Counted from the first letter of the stretch, positions 35,492 through 44,384 are shown. The stretch is 64,000 nt of DNA from Halorientalis sp. IM1011 (GCF_001989615.1 NZ_CP019067.1:1178001-1242000), one strand, 5' to 3'. Translations and numbers: made by a program. Notes: generated by a model from the sequence alone, not told the origin.

Positions 35492-38167
35492 ATGACCGAG
35501 GCGACGGGTATCGTCGGGGAGTTTCTCGCCCTCAAGGAGGAGACGGAGGCGGATCTGCTGGCGATGCAGTGCGGTGACTTCTACGAGTTCTTCGACGAGG
35601 ACGCCGAGACGGTCGCCGACGAACTCGATCTGAAGGTGTCCCAGAAGTCCTCGCACGGCTCGTCCTATCCGATGGCGGGCGTGCCGGTCGACGATCTCAC
35701 ACCCTATCTGACGGCGCTGGTCGAGCGGGGCTATCGGGTGGCCGTCGCCGACCAGCACGAGACCGACGACGGCCACGAACGGGAGATCGCCCGGATCGTG
35801 ACACCGGGGACGCTGATCGAGACGCCCGACGACGACGCCCAGTATCTCGCGGCCGTCGTCCGAGAGGGCGAGGGCTACGGCGTCGCCGCCGCGGACGTGA
35901 CGACCGGCCAGTTCTTCGTGACCAGCGTCGACGGCGACGACCGCGAGGGGGCCCTGTCGACCGAGTTGTACAAGTTCGACCCCGCGGAGGTGTTGCCCGG
36001 CCCCGACGTGCGGGCCGACGAGGCGCTGCTGGATCGGATCCGCGAGCGGACGACGGCAACGCTGACGTTGCACGCCGCCGACGCGTTCGCACCGGGGCGG
36101 GCCCGCCACACCGTCCGCGAGCAGTTCGGGGAGGATACACTGGCGAGCGTCGGCATCGCCGACGACGAGGGGGCGATCCGGGCGGCCGGTGCGGTACTGG
36201 CCTACGTCGAGGAGACCGGGCAGGGCGCGCTGGCCTCGATGACGCGCCTGCAGACCTACAGCGGGAGCGACCACGTCGAACTGGACGCGACCACCCAGCG
36301 CAACCTCGAACTCACCGAGACGATGCAGGGCGACCGGTCGGGGTCGCTCTTTGCGACCATCGACCACACCGTCACCAGCGCGGGCGGGCGACTCCTCCAG
36401 CAGTGGCTCGTCCGGCCGCGGCAGTCCCGCCGGGAGTTAGAGCGCCGGCAGTCGGCGGTCGCCGCACTCGCCGAGGCCGCGATGGCTCGCGAGGAACTCC
36501 GGGAAGTGCTAGACGGCGCGTACGACCTCGAACGGCTCGCGAGTCGAGCAGCTTCGGGCAGCGCCGACGCGACCGACCTCCTGCGAGTGGCCGAGACGCT
36601 CGCCCTCCTGCCCCGGGCGGCCGACGTGATCGACGAAACGAGTCGGCTGGCAGACTCGCCGCTACAGAGAATCGTCACCGACGCCGACCGCGAGGCCGCC
36701 GCCGACCTCGCCGCCGAACTGGACGCGGCACTGGCCGAGGAGCCGCCCGGAACAGTCACACAGGGCGGGCTGTTCCAGCGGGGCTACGACGACGAACTGG
36801 ACGAGATCATCGAGCGCCACGAGTCAGCCAAAGAGTGGATCGAGACCCTGGACGAGCGGGAGAAGGGGCGGCATGGAATCACCCACCTGCAGGTCGACCG
36901 GAACAAGACCGACGGCTACTACATCCAGGTCGGCAAGAGCGAGGCCGACGACGTGCCCGAGGCCTACGAGAACATCAAGACGCTCAAAAACTCAGAGCGG
37001 TTCACCATCCCCGAACTGGAGGAGAAAGAACGCGAGATCCTCCGACTGGAAGAACAACGCGGAGACCTCGAGTACGAACTGTTTCGGGTCCTCCGGGAGC
37101 GGGTGGCCGACCGCGCCGAACTCCTGCAGGACGTGGGGCGGGCGCTCGCGGAACTCGACGCCCTCGGGAGTCTGGCGACCCACGCCGTCCGCAACGACTG
37201 GACCCGGCCGGAACTGGTCGAGGGCCGAGAGCTAGAGATCCGGCAGGGCCGCCACCCAGTCGTCGAGCAGACCACCTCGTTCGTCCCCAACGACCTCGCG
37301 ATGGACGACGACCGGCGCTTCCTGATCGTCACGGGCCCCAACATGAGCGGGAAGTCCACCTACATGCGACAGGCGGCACTGATCACGCTGCTGGCGCAGG
37401 TCGGGAGTTTCGTCCCCGCGGAATCGGCCCGGGTGGGCCTCGTCGACGGGATATTCACACGCGTGGGCGCGCTCGACGAGCTGGCGCAGGGCCGGTCGAC
37501 GTTCATGGTCGAGATGCAGGAACTCTCGAACATCCTGCACTCGGCGACCGACGAGTCGCTCGTAATTCTGGACGAGGTCGGTCGCGGGACGGCTACCTAC
37601 GACGGCATCTCCATCGCGTGGGCCGCGACCGAGTACATCCACAATCAGGTCCGGGCGAAGACCCTCTTTGCCACGCACTACCACGAACTGACCGGGCTGG
37701 CGGATCACCTGGAGCGTGTCGAGAACGTCCACGTCGCCGCCGACGAGAGCGACGGCGACGTGACCTTCCTTCGCACTGTTCGGGACGGGCCGACGGATCG
37801 CTCCTACGGGATCCACGTCGCGGATCTGGCGGGCGTCCCGGATCCAGTGGTCGACCGCTCGCGGGACGTGCTCGAGCGACTCCGCGAGGAGGAGGCCATC
37901 GAGGCGAAAGGCGGCGGGAGCGGCGAACCGGTCCAGACCGTCTTCGACCTCTCCTCGGGGAGTTTCGAGCGCGCGTCGGGGGCCGACGAGCGGGCGACGG
38001 CCGACGGCGGTGCGGCGGCCACCGAGGGGAGCGACGCGGCGCTCGACCCGGAGGCAGAGACCATCCTCGACGAACTGGCCGACCTCGACGTGAACGAGAC
38101 GCCGCCGGTCGAGTTGATGGCGAAAGTTCAGGAGTGGCAGGCGGAACTCGACGGCGACGACGGCTGA
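35492..38167 (+). CDS. mutS: DNA mismatch repair protein MutS (second copy)
   Basis: The 891-residue protein also has the mismatch-reading motif (MQCGDFYEFF, Phe-x-Glu), so it is a true MutS1-like protein rather than MutS2. The ATPase shows [33 protein letters not shown] and FATHYHELTG. The C-terminal region has an acidic/Ala-rich linker and a final helix ELMAKVQEWQAELDG. It lacks the palindromic insertion found in the other MutS. A GGAGG lies immediately upstream of ATG 35492. Confidence 0.95.
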   Translation: MTEATGIVGEFLALKEETEADLLAMQCGDFYEFFDEDAETVADELDLKVSQKSSHGSSYPMAGVPVDDLTPYLTALVERGYRVAVADQHETDDGHEREIARIVTPGTLIETPDDDAQYLAAVVREGEGYGVAAADVTTGQFFVTSVDGDDREGALSTELYKFDPAEVLPGPDVRADEALLDRIRERTTATLTLHAADAFAPGRARHTVREQFGEDTLASVGIADDEGAIRAAGAVLAYVEETGQGALASMTRLQTYSGSDHVELDATTQRNLELTETMQGDRSGSLFATIDHTVTSAGGRLLQQWLVRPRQSRRELERRQSAVAALAEAAMAREELREVLDGAYDLERLASRAASGSADATDLLRVAETLALLPRAADVIDETSRLADSPLQRIVTDADREAAADLAAELDAALAEEPPGTVTQGGLFQRGYDDELDEIIERHESAKEWIETLDEREKGRHGITHLQVDRNKTDGYYIQVGKSEADDVPEAYENIKTLKNSERFTIPELEEKEREILRLEEQRGDLEYELFRVLRERVADRAELLQDVGRALAELDALGSLATHAVRNDWTRPELVEGRELEIRQGRHPVVEQTTSFVPNDLAMDDDRRFLIVTGPNMSGKSTYMRQAALITLLAQVGSFVPAESARVGLVDGIFTRVGALDELAQGRSTFMVEMQELSNILHSATDESLVILDEVGRGTATYDGISIAWAATEYIHNQVRAKTLFATHYHELTGLADHLERVENVHVAADESDGDVTFLRTVRDGPTDRSYGIHVADLAGVPDPVVDRSRDVLERLREEEAIEAKGGGSGEPVQTVFDLSSGSFERASGADERATADGGAAATEGSDAALDPEAETILDELADLDVNETPPVELMAKVQEWQAELDGDDG

Positions 38168-38276
38168 GATCGAGTCCCGGGCCGATCGCGGGGTCCGCCA
38201 GCACTCATATACGGCCGATGTTCTGGTGGAGTGCCTTTAATTGCGGTCGACCGTAGTGTTCGGCCAGTGAGACACA

Positions 38277-39929
38277 GTGTCTGACGCGGCCGCGGACACG
38301 AACGGGGATGGGGACGTCGACGTCGACGCCGTCGTGATCGGCGCGGGATTCTCGGGGCTGTACATGCTCCACAAACTGCGCGAGCAGGGCCTCGACGTAC
38401 GCGTCTACGAGAAAGGCGACGAGGTCGGAGGGACCTGGTACTGGAACACGTATCCGGGAGCCCGCTGTGACAGCGAGAGCCACATCTACTGTTTCTCCTT
38501 CGACGAGGACCTGCACCGGGAGTGGACCTGGAGCGAGCGCTACCCCGAACAGCCCGAGATTCTGGAGTATCTCCAGTGGGTGGCCGACCGGCTGGACCTG
38601 CACCGAAACATCGAATTCGAGCGGGAGGTCACGTCGGCGACCTACGACGACGAGTCGGCAACGTGGACCGTCGAGATGGCCGACGGCGAGCGGGTCACGA
38701 CGCGGTACTTCGTCACGGCGGTCGGCTGCCTCTCCAAACCCTACCGACCCGATTTCGACGGGCTGGAGGAGTTCGAGGGCGAGTGGTACCACACGGCCCG
38801 CTGGCCCGAGGACGGCGTCGACCTCGAAGACGAGCACGTCGGCGTGATCGGCACCGGCTCGACGGGCATCCAGTTCATCTCCGAGGTCGGCGGCCGGGCA
38901 GATCATCTGACGGTGTTCCAGCGGACGCCCAACTACGCGGTGCCGGCCCAGAACCGCCCGCTATCGGAGGAGGAGTACGCGGAGATCCGCGAGAACTACG
39001 ACGACATCTGGGAGCGGGCCAGAGACTCCCGGCTCGGGATGCCGTTCGACCACGAACACGAGACCGACTACGGCCTCTCCGACGAGGATATCGAAGACGT
39101 TCTCGAAGAGCGCTGGCAGCAGGGCGGCTTTCGCTTCCTCCACACCTTCGAGCCCGGAGCGATCCTGTCGGATCCAGAGCTCAACGAGAAGGTCTCGGCG
39201 TTCATCCGCGAGAAGATCCGCGAGCGAGTCGACGACCCCGAGACGGCCGAGACACTCGTCCCGACCGACCATCCCTACGGCGCGAAGCGACCGCCGATGG
39301 ACTACGACGACTACTACGGCACCTACAACCGCGACGACGTATCGCTGGTCGACGTGGACGAGAATCCCATCGATCGGGTCACGACCGACGGGATCCGGAC
39401 CACGGACGACCACTACGAGCTGGACGTGCTCGTCTTCGCGACGGGATTCGACGCGATGACGGGCGCGCTCCTCGCGATCGACATCGAGGGGCGAAATCAG
39501 CGCCTCGAAGAGAAGTGGGAAGCCGGCCCCCGGACCTACCTCGGCCTGATGACCCACGGGTTCCCGAACCTGTTCACCATCACCGGCCCGCAGAGTCCTT
39601 CCGTGCTCACGAACATGCCACTCTCCATCGAACAGCACGTCGAGTGGATCGCCGACTGCATCGCGTACGTGGACGACGAGGGTTACGACCGGATCGAGGC
39701 CAGTGAGGACTCGGAGGAGCAGTGGGTCCAGAACACCAACATGCTGGCCGAGAACATGCTGTTCTCCGAGGCCAAATCCTGGTACCGCGGTGCGAACGTC
39801 CCCGGGAAGACGCAGGTGTTCACGCCCTTCCCCGGCGGCCTCGACAACTACCGGGAGATCTGTGCCCGGATCGCCCGCGACGATTACGACGGGTTCGAGT
39901 TGGGGCGGGTAGCAGCCCAGGCAGAGTGA
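38277..39929 (+). CDS. Baeyer-Villiger-type flavin monooxygenase
   Basis: The 550-residue FAD and NADPH enzyme starts at GTG 38277. It has the FAD Rossmann motif VIGAGFSGLYM near residue 20 and the fingerprint F-x-G-x-x-x-H-x-x-x-W-P as FEGEWYHTARWP near 170. The NADPH Rossmann motif is GVIGTGSTGIQF, followed by LDVLVFATGFDAMTG. It is related to cyclohexanone and steroid monooxygenases; the substrate is unknown. A single-gene unit with no metabolic partners nearby. Confidence 0.9.
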   Translation: MSDAAADTNGDGDVDVDAVVIGAGFSGLYMLHKLREQGLDVRVYEKGDEVGGTWYWNTYPGARCDSESHIYCFSFDEDLHREWTWSERYPEQPEILEYLQWVADRLDLHRNIEFEREVTSATYDDESATWTVEMADGERVTTRYFVTAVGCLSKPYRPDFDGLEEFEGEWYHTARWPEDGVDLEDEHVGVIGTGSTGIQFISEVGGRADHLTVFQRTPNYAVPAQNRPLSEEEYAEIRENYDDIWERARDSRLGMPFDHEHETDYGLSDEDIEDVLEERWQQGGFRFLHTFEPGAILSDPELNEKVSAFIREKIRERVDDPETAETLVPTDHPYGAKRPPMDYDDYYGTYNRDDVSLVDVDENPIDRVTTDGIRTTDDHYELDVLVFATGFDAMTGALLAIDIEGRNQRLEEKWEAGPRTYLGLMTHGFPNLFTITGPQSPSVLTNMPLSIEQHVEWIADCIAYVDDEGYDRIEASEDSEEQWVQNTNMLAENMLFSEAKSWYRGANVPGKTQVFTPFPGGLDNYREICARIARDDYDGFELGRVAAQAE

Positions 39930-39989
39930 GGACGCGCCGTCAGTCCGGGGGATTTGACGAAACACCGGTCGCGAAGTGAGCGGGGCCAG

Positions 39990-40322
39990 TCACTGCACGT
40001 ACGAGATCAGTTGGTCGACGGCCCGGTCGACGAGGTCCGAGGGCAGTCGGCCCTGGTGGAACTCGATCCACTCGGTCTTGATCGAGTTCACCGACCACGG
40101 CATGATCGAACTGGATTCGGGTGCGCCACCGGCGATCCAGTCGGCGTCGTCGATCGGGATTCGCTCGTCGTGCCACGTCCGTGTCGTCAGCGAGAGCGCG
40201 ACGTATTGTTCGCCGTGAAACGGTGTGTCAGCGTGATCGACGAGGAGAAACGGGCGACCCGCTGCGTCGTCGTCCTTGAACGGGTCGCCGGCCACGACCA
40301 CGTCGCCGCGCTCGTAGCTCAT
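39990..40322 (-). CDS. PemK/MazF-family toxin
   Basis: The 110-residue protein starts MSYERGDVVVAGDPFKDDDA with the PemK/MazF opening (RGDV and a proline-containing loop), then RPFLLVDHADTPFHGEQYVA, LSLTTRTW (strand) and SSIMPWSVNSIKTEWI, and a C-terminal helix. Such toxins are mRNA interferases. It overlaps the upstream HTH gene by 4 bases. Confidence 0.75.
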   Translation of the reverse strand: MSYERGDVVVAGDPFKDDDAAGRPFLLVDHADTPFHGEQYVALSLTTRTWHDERIPIDDADWIAGGAPESSSIMPWSVNSIKTEWIEFHQGRLPSDLVDRAVDQLISYVQ

Positions 40323-40663
40323 TCCGGATCGGCGGCGTACTCACGCCACTCCTCGATGTCTTCCGCGCCGAAGCGGTCGTCCAGATCGTCGAGTGTACGG
40401 TGAAAGTCGAACGCCTCGCGGACCCGAGATTCGTCACCAATCGCCCAGTAGTCACCCTTGTGCTGGAGGAGATCGCGATCTTCGAGGCGGCGCAACACGG
40501 TTCCCATCGAGGACCGCTTGACACCGGTCCCGTCCGCGATCTCCGAGGGAGTGAACGCCTTGTCGTCGTTCCGAAGGAGGAACCGAATCACTCGCTCGGC
40601 GTTCGTGGGTTCGTCGAGGTCCGCCTCGCTGGCCTCGTCGAACCGCTCGATGTCGATTGGCAT
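40319..40663 (-). CDS. HTH (MarR-like) antitoxin/regulator of the PemK pair
   Basis: The 114-residue protein has a winged helix-turn-helix (about 20-80: NAERVIRFLLRNDDKAFTPS, IADGTGVKRSSMGTVLRRLE) and an acidic C-terminal tail (DLDDRFGAEDIEEWREYAAD) that may wrap the toxin. Start 40663 (MPIDIERFDEAS) is favoured over 40690. Gene order antitoxin then toxin with a 4-base overlap indicates a type II toxin-antitoxin module. It is next to the IS200/IS605 element. Confidence 0.7.
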   Translation of the reverse strand: MPIDIERFDEASEADLDEPTNAERVIRFLLRNDDKAFTPSEIADGTGVKRSSMGTVLRRLEDRDLLQHKGDYWAIGDESRVREAFDFHRTLDDLDDRFGAEDIEEWREYAADPE

Positions 40664-40770
40664 AGTCGTCAATACTGTATCGGCTGTCATAAGCGTTTGT
40701 CCGTCATCACGTCAGGAGTGTCATCGATTCGGACCCTCGATTCTTTCGGCCTCCCGTCCGGATGGTCGGT

Positions 40771-40785
40771 ATGGCCTATATCTAC
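40771..40785 (+). pseudogene. 5' end of an ABM-like gene interrupted by the IS element
   Basis: ATG 40771 encodes MAYIY and then runs into IS sequence. The rest of the gene appears to resume at 42814 (VHAKHEIEDYDTW). The reading MAYIY-VHAKHE matches the usual opening of small ABM-type (dimeric alpha/beta barrel) proteins. The join is inferred. Confidence 0.45.
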
Positions 40786-40804
40786 AGGCGGAACAGGCTG
40801 AGTG

Positions 40805-40825
40805 CCTCGGGGCTTGACCCCGAGG
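40805..40825. repeat. Left subterminal hairpin of the IS element
   Basis: CCTCGGGG (40805-40812), loop CTTGA, CCCCGAGG (40818-40825): an 8-bp perfect stem. Its sequence is identical to the right-end hairpin at 42791. Confidence 0.8.
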
Positions 40826-40844
40826 GTGAAGGCGGTAAGCCCCG

Positions 40845-41296
40845 TTAAACGTGTTCCGTACGCTCAATATACTGCTCAATCGTGTCGGTCGAAACATCGC
40901 CTGCGGTCCCAACGTAGTACGATTCCTCCCAAAATCCGCCACCCCACAGATACTCCTCCAAGAACGGTTCGTGCTATTCCCACATCTCCCGCGCCGTGAT
41001 GCTCTTGACTGTTCGCACAATCTTGCCCGGGGCGTGCTTCGGGTGGGCGGAAAGGAACAGGTGTACGTGGTCAGGAGAGATGTGGAGTCGTTCGAAAGAC
41101 TCCGTCTCTCGTGATCCCGAAAATCGAGATTTTCGGACGACGACAGTATCTCGTAGCCGTACTCCTCACACACGTCGCGGAAACTCACTTCCAGTGATTC
41201 CTCGATTGGTTCGAGAATCGGGTGGCGGTACTTCGGACACCACACCGAGTAGTAGTTGACGTTGTACACCGTATGGTTCGACCGCTTCTCGATCAT
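40845..41296 (-). pseudogene. tnpA: TnpA (IS200-type HUH transposase) remnant
   Basis: The N-terminus is intact (MIEKRSNHTVYNVNYYSVWC, PKYRHPILEPIEES, CEEYGYEIL). Then a palindromic insertion (41117-41136 and flanks) shifts the frame. The catalytic HUH motif ISPDHVHLF, SAHPKHAPGKIV and the end SYYVGTAGDVSTDTIEQYIE follow in another frame, and a TAG at 40974-40976 interrupts WE-HEPFLEEY. With at least two lesions it cannot make active transposase; the catalytic Tyr region is also changed. Confidence 0.8.
41117..41136. repeat. Palindrome inserted in tnpA
   Basis: CCGAAAATC-GA-GATTTTCGG, a perfect 9-bp inverted repeat. Close by lies GGAGTC...GACTCC (about 41082-41101 on the opposite strand), giving two adjacent palindromes as in mutS. 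The sequence interrupts the region where TnpA should run from YEIL to ISPDHVHLF. Confidence 0.6.
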
Positions 41297-41349
41297 ACAG
41301 AATCCACACCAACAACACAATTAAGTATATCCGAAGGATATACGCAGGT

Positions 41350-41505
41350 ATGGCGGACAGTTTCGAAATAGAAGGCGAGGAAGTTCTCGACGGCGAGGTC
41401 AAACCGTTCGGGAATAGTGCCCACGTCACCGTCCCCAAACGCTGGCGTGGGGCCGACGTGAAGGTCGTCCGAACCTCAGAACCCGCCCAACAAGACGAAG
41501 AATGA
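41350..41505 (+). CDS. DUF2080-type transposase-associated protein
   Basis: A 51-residue protein starting MADSFEIEGEEVLDGEVKPF, with a short SpoVT/AbrB-like strand pattern (GNSAHVTVPKRWRGADVKVV). Haloarchaeal IS200/IS605 elements often carry this small gene just upstream of tnpB; I recall it as DUF2080. It overlaps the tnpB start by 4 bases (ATGA), so the two are coupled. It may be a DNA- or RNA-binding regulator of the element, which is not established. Confidence 0.8.
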   Translation: MADSFEIEGEEVLDGEVKPFGNSAHVTVPKRWRGADVKVVRTSEPAQQDEE

Positions 41506-42779
41506 CCGACGCACAGGCTCTCGTTAAGACGCTGGACTTCCAACTCGACATCCAGAGTGACAACGAGAGTCTGCTATACGACGCCACACTCGAAGCACGC
41601 TCGGTGTACAACGAAACCATCCGACTCGCCAAGCAAGGCTTGGACTGGGACGCAATCCCCGACCGCGTGGCCGACGACACCGACCTCGTGAAAAACACGA
41701 CTCAGCGTGTCGTCGCCAAAGCACTCGGCACGATGGAGAACTACTACGAGTACGACGACTTCGGCCAGCCCAGTCACACAAAGGACGGCGCGTACCCGCT
41801 CCGAGCAAACTACGAGGAAGGGTACAACCTGTCGCTCACCGACGACGGTGACGTGGCGTTCCGAATCAGCGCGAAGCCGTACAAGCACGTCAAGGGCGTT
41901 CTCGACGGCGACGACACCCACCTCGACGTTCTCAAAACCGCACTCGAAAGCGACGAGTGGAAGATTGGGACGGCGGAAGCCCTGTTCCACAACGACAACC
42001 CCGAGTTGCACGTCAACGTTACCAACACCGAGCAGACCGTTCGAGACAAGCAGGACTCACGAACGGTCGTCGGCGTGGACGTGAACGAGGACAACGTGGC
42101 TCTCACCGCGCTCTCCGAGACTGGCGTCGAAGACACGTTGGTCATCGACTTCCCCGAAATCAAGTTCGAGCGTCATCGCTACTTCACGATGCGGAAGCGC
42201 GTGCAGAACGCGGGGAAGCAGAGTATGCACGACACGTTGGAAGGACGTGAGGAACGGTTCGTCCGTGACCGACTCCACAAGGTGAGTCGTCACATCGTGG
42301 AGTGGAGCCGTCAGTTCGAGAAACCGTGTATCGTCTTTGAAGACCTCAAAGAGATGCGCGACAGTATCGACTACGGCACGCGGATGAACCGACGCTTGCA
42401 CCACCTCCCGTTCCGCGCCCTTCAGTTCTATACGTCGTACAAGACGTCGTTCGAGGGGATTCCGACTGGCTGGATTGACCCGTACAAGACGAGTCAACGG
42501 TGTCCGCTGTGCGGGCACGCCGAGCGAGCGAACCGCAACAAGAAGCGGTTCAAGTGTCGGTCGTGCGGGCATCAAGACCACAGCGACCGTGGTGCAAGCG
42601 TCAATATCGCCGTGAAAGGCATCGAGAAGCATCAGGACTGGAATGTGCCTGCTCTCAACAGCCTTCCCGTTGTTCGGAAGGTGCGACGGCAGGCATCGGG
42701 GGCCGTGGACGCCCCGACCGTGACCCACGACGCCGTTCGAGGTTATCAGACCGATGGTATCGTGGGGGTGTCCGATTAA
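41502..42779 (+). CDS. tnpB: TnpB RNA-guided endonuclease
   Basis: The 425-residue protein appears intact. The RuvC-like nuclease residues are present: GVDVNEDN (Asp), IVFEDLKEM (Glu) and HSDRGASVNIAVKG (Asp), and the zinc ribbon has CPLCGH and CRSCGH. The N-terminal wedge/REC part is normal (ETIRLAKQGLDWD). TnpB is the ancestor of Cas12 and cuts DNA next to a short motif using an RNA made from its own 3' end and the element's right end. The guide here would come from sequence just after about 42811. It is on the plus strand opposite to the dead tnpA. Confidence 0.93.
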   Translation: MTDAQALVKTLDFQLDIQSDNESLLYDATLEARSVYNETIRLAKQGLDWDAIPDRVADDTDLVKNTTQRVVAKALGTMENYYEYDDFGQPSHTKDGAYPLRANYEEGYNLSLTDDGDVAFRISAKPYKHVKGVLDGDDTHLDVLKTALESDEWKIGTAEALFHNDNPELHVNVTNTEQTVRDKQDSRTVVGVDVNEDNVALTALSETGVEDTLVIDFPEIKFERHRYFTMRKRVQNAGKQSMHDTLEGREERFVRDRLHKVSRHIVEWSRQFEKPCIVFEDLKEMRDSIDYGTRMNRRLHHLPFRALQFYTSYKTSFEGIPTGWIDPYKTSQRCPLCGHAERANRNKKRFKCRSCGHQDHSDRGASVNIAVKGIEKHQDWNVPALNSLPVVRKVRRQASGAVDAPTVTHDAVRGYQTDGIVGVSD

Positions 42780-42811
42780 ACCACGAGAAGCCTCGGGGCT
42801 TGACCCCGAGG
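42700..42811 (+). ncRNA. Predicted reRNA/omega-RNA scaffold at the tnpB 3' end
   Basis: By analogy with known TnpB systems, the guide RNA overlaps the last part of tnpB and the right end of the element; the end hairpin (42791-42811) would be its 3' stem and flanking host sequence its guide. The 5' limit given is arbitrary. No direct evidence of transcription. Confidence 0.4.
42791..42811. repeat. Right subterminal hairpin of the IS element
   Basis: CCTCGGGG, loop CTTGA, CCCCGAGG: identical to the left copy at 40805-40825. It follows the tnpB stop by 11 bases. Confidence 0.8.
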
Positions 42812-42813
42812 CG

Positions 42814-43095
42814 GTTCACGCGAAACACGAGATCGAGGACTACGACACCTGGGAGCGCCACCACGAGGACAACGCCGATCGGCGGGCAGCCCACGGTTCG
42901 CTCGGGTCGCAGGCCTTTCGCCCCGCCGACGGCGAGGACACGGTGATCGTTCTGCAGGAGGTCGCCGACGACCGATTGGACGAGGCGCTGGCCTACTACG
43001 ACAGCGACGAGTTCGCCGAGACACTCGAAGAAGCCGGCGTGGTCTCGCTCGCCGAGTCGGCGGTGCTGGAGAAGGTCCACGAGGGGGACGCTTGA
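42814..43095 (+). pseudogene. 3' part of an ABM-like gene cut by the IS element
   Basis: The 93-codon open frame reads VHAKHEIEDYDTWERHHEDN and continues to VVSLAESAVLEKVHEGDA. It looks like a small ABM-type alpha/beta-barrel protein (helix with DEALAYYDSDEFAETLEEAG). No start codon exists between the IS hairpin and this sequence, so the protein lost its first residues, probably the MAYIY at 40771. A read-through from IS codons (GTG/ATG near 42754) is possible but would give a foreign N-terminus. Confidence 0.6.
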
Positions 43096-43120
43096 GCCGC
43101 GGCCGTCGGGACTACCGACC

Positions 43121-43984
43121 TCACTCTGACGAGGCGGGCATCCGGACCGTCAGCACCGGGACCGGAGCGGTCCGGACGGTCTTTTCGGCGACGCTGCCCA
43201 GCAGGTACCGGTCCAGCCCGCTCCGGCCGTGGGTCCCCATCACGATCAGATCGATATCGGCCTCGTCGACGTAGGTCCGGATCGCGTCGAACGGTCGCCC
43301 CTCCAGCACGTCGGTCTCCGTCTCGGCGACGCCGGCGTCGCGTGCGGCGTCGGCGACGGACTCGACCGCATCGGTGGCGTGTTCCCGGAGCTGGTCGATT
43401 ATGACGCCGATCTGTACGTCGCCGGCCATCGCACCCGTATCGACGACCGACACCGCGTGCAACGCCGCGTCGTACGTCGTCGCGATGTCGGTCGCGCAGT
43501 CGACGGCCGGATCGGCCCCGGGGCTGCCGTCGGTCGGTACCAGAATCCGCTCGTAGGGGATACTCCCCACGTCGACCTCGGCGGGGTGGACGCTGAGGAC
43601 GGGGATATCCGACAGGCGAACGACTTTCTCGGTGACACTGCCGAGCAGATACCGGCGCACGCCGGTTCGACCGTGGGTCCCCATTACGATCAGGTCGATC
43701 CCGACCTCGTCGGCGTAGTCGAGGATCGTCTCGCTCGGGATACCTGCTCGGACGGCCGCTTCGGGCGTCGGGTCGATATCGAGGTCGTCGAGAGCCGCCA
43801 CCAGTTCCGTGCGGGCCGTCTCCGTGTGTTCGTCGACCTCGTCGTCGCTGTCGAGTTCCCGCGTGTCGACGACGTGGAGGACGGTGACGGTCGCGTCGTA
43901 CCGGTCCGCGAGGTCGGCGGCCTGTGCGAGCGCCCGTCGCGCCGGGTCGCTGCGGTCGGTCGGCACCAGAATCCGATCGAACAT
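43121..43984 (-). CDS. Tandem universal stress protein (UspA x 2)
   Basis: The 287-residue protein has two UspA domains (about 1-140 and 148-285). Each starts with a nucleotide-binding strand (RILVPTDRSDPARRAL; RILVPTDGSPGADPAV) and ends with the G-2x-G-9x-G-S/T loop (GTHGRTGVRRYLLGSVT; GTHGRSGLDRYLLGSVA). ATP-binding type. Such proteins help survive stress; the target is unknown. It is divergent from the DUF211 gene, with 109 bases between starts. Confidence 0.92.
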   Translation of the reverse strand: MFDRILVPTDRSDPARRALAQAADLADRYDATVTVLHVVDTRELDSDDEVDEHTETARTELVAALDDLDIDPTPEAAVRAGIPSETILDYADEVGIDLIVMGTHGRTGVRRYLLGSVTEKVVRLSDIPVLSVHPAEVDVGSIPYERILVPTDGSPGADPAVDCATDIATTYDAALHAVSVVDTGAMAGDVQIGVIIDQLREHATDAVESVADAARDAGVAETETDVLEGRPFDAIRTYVDEADIDLIVMGTHGRSGLDRYLLGSVAEKTVRTAPVPVLTVRMPASSE

Positions 43985-44093
43985 CGTCCCGATCTTTGAG
44001 CCGGGAGCCCTATAGGTGTGCCCCGGATCGAAGGGCGGCCCGTCCCCGGGTGACGGCTCGGGGCTTTAGGTGCGTCCGGGCCACAGGTCGGGT

Positions 44094-44384
44094 ATGGTCG
44101 CCGTTCGCAGACTCGTCATCGACGTGTTGAAACCGCACGAACCGCCGCTGCTCGAGTTTACCGAGGAGATCGCCGCCGTCGACGGCGTCGAGGGCGCAAC
44201 GGGCTCGCTGCTCGAACTCGATCGGGAGGTCCAGAACGTCAAACTCAGCCTCGAGGGAGCGGATCTTGACTACGACACCGTCGAGTCGACCGTCGAGGAC
44301 CTCGGCGGGACCGTCCACTCCGTCGACGAGGTGGCCTGCGGCGACGTAGTCGTCGAGGAGCGGCCGACCCAGCAGGACGGGTGA
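44094..44384 (+). CDS. DUF211 family protein
   Basis: A ferredoxin-like domain protein of 96 residues: VRRLVIDVLKPHEPPLLEFT, GVEGATGSLLELDREVQNVK, LEGADLDYDTVESTVEDLGG and VHSVDEVACG are typical of archaeal DUF211. Its stop overlaps the GTG start of the VIT-like gene by 4 bases. In haloarchaea DUF211 commonly neighbours metal or membrane transporters; role unproven. Confidence 0.88.
   Translation: MVAVRRLVIDVLKPHEPPLLEFTEEIAAVDGVEGATGSLLELDREVQNVKLSLEGADLDYDTVESTVEDLGGTVHSVDEVACGDVVVEERPTQQDG

Larger units (their letters stand above)
40786..42813 (+). mobile_element. IS200/IS605-family element (tnpA remnant, DUF2080, tnpB)
   Basis: Both ends carry the same 21-base hairpin (arms CCTCGGGG and CCCCGAGG, loop CTTGA) at 40805-40825 and 42791-42811, as expected for the subterminal structures of this family. 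Inside are a broken tnpA on the minus strand and, divergently, an intact 51-residue DUF2080-type gene and tnpB. There are no terminal inverted repeats or target duplications. Exact ends are inferred from the interrupted host gene and may be off by a few bases. Confidence 0.75.
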
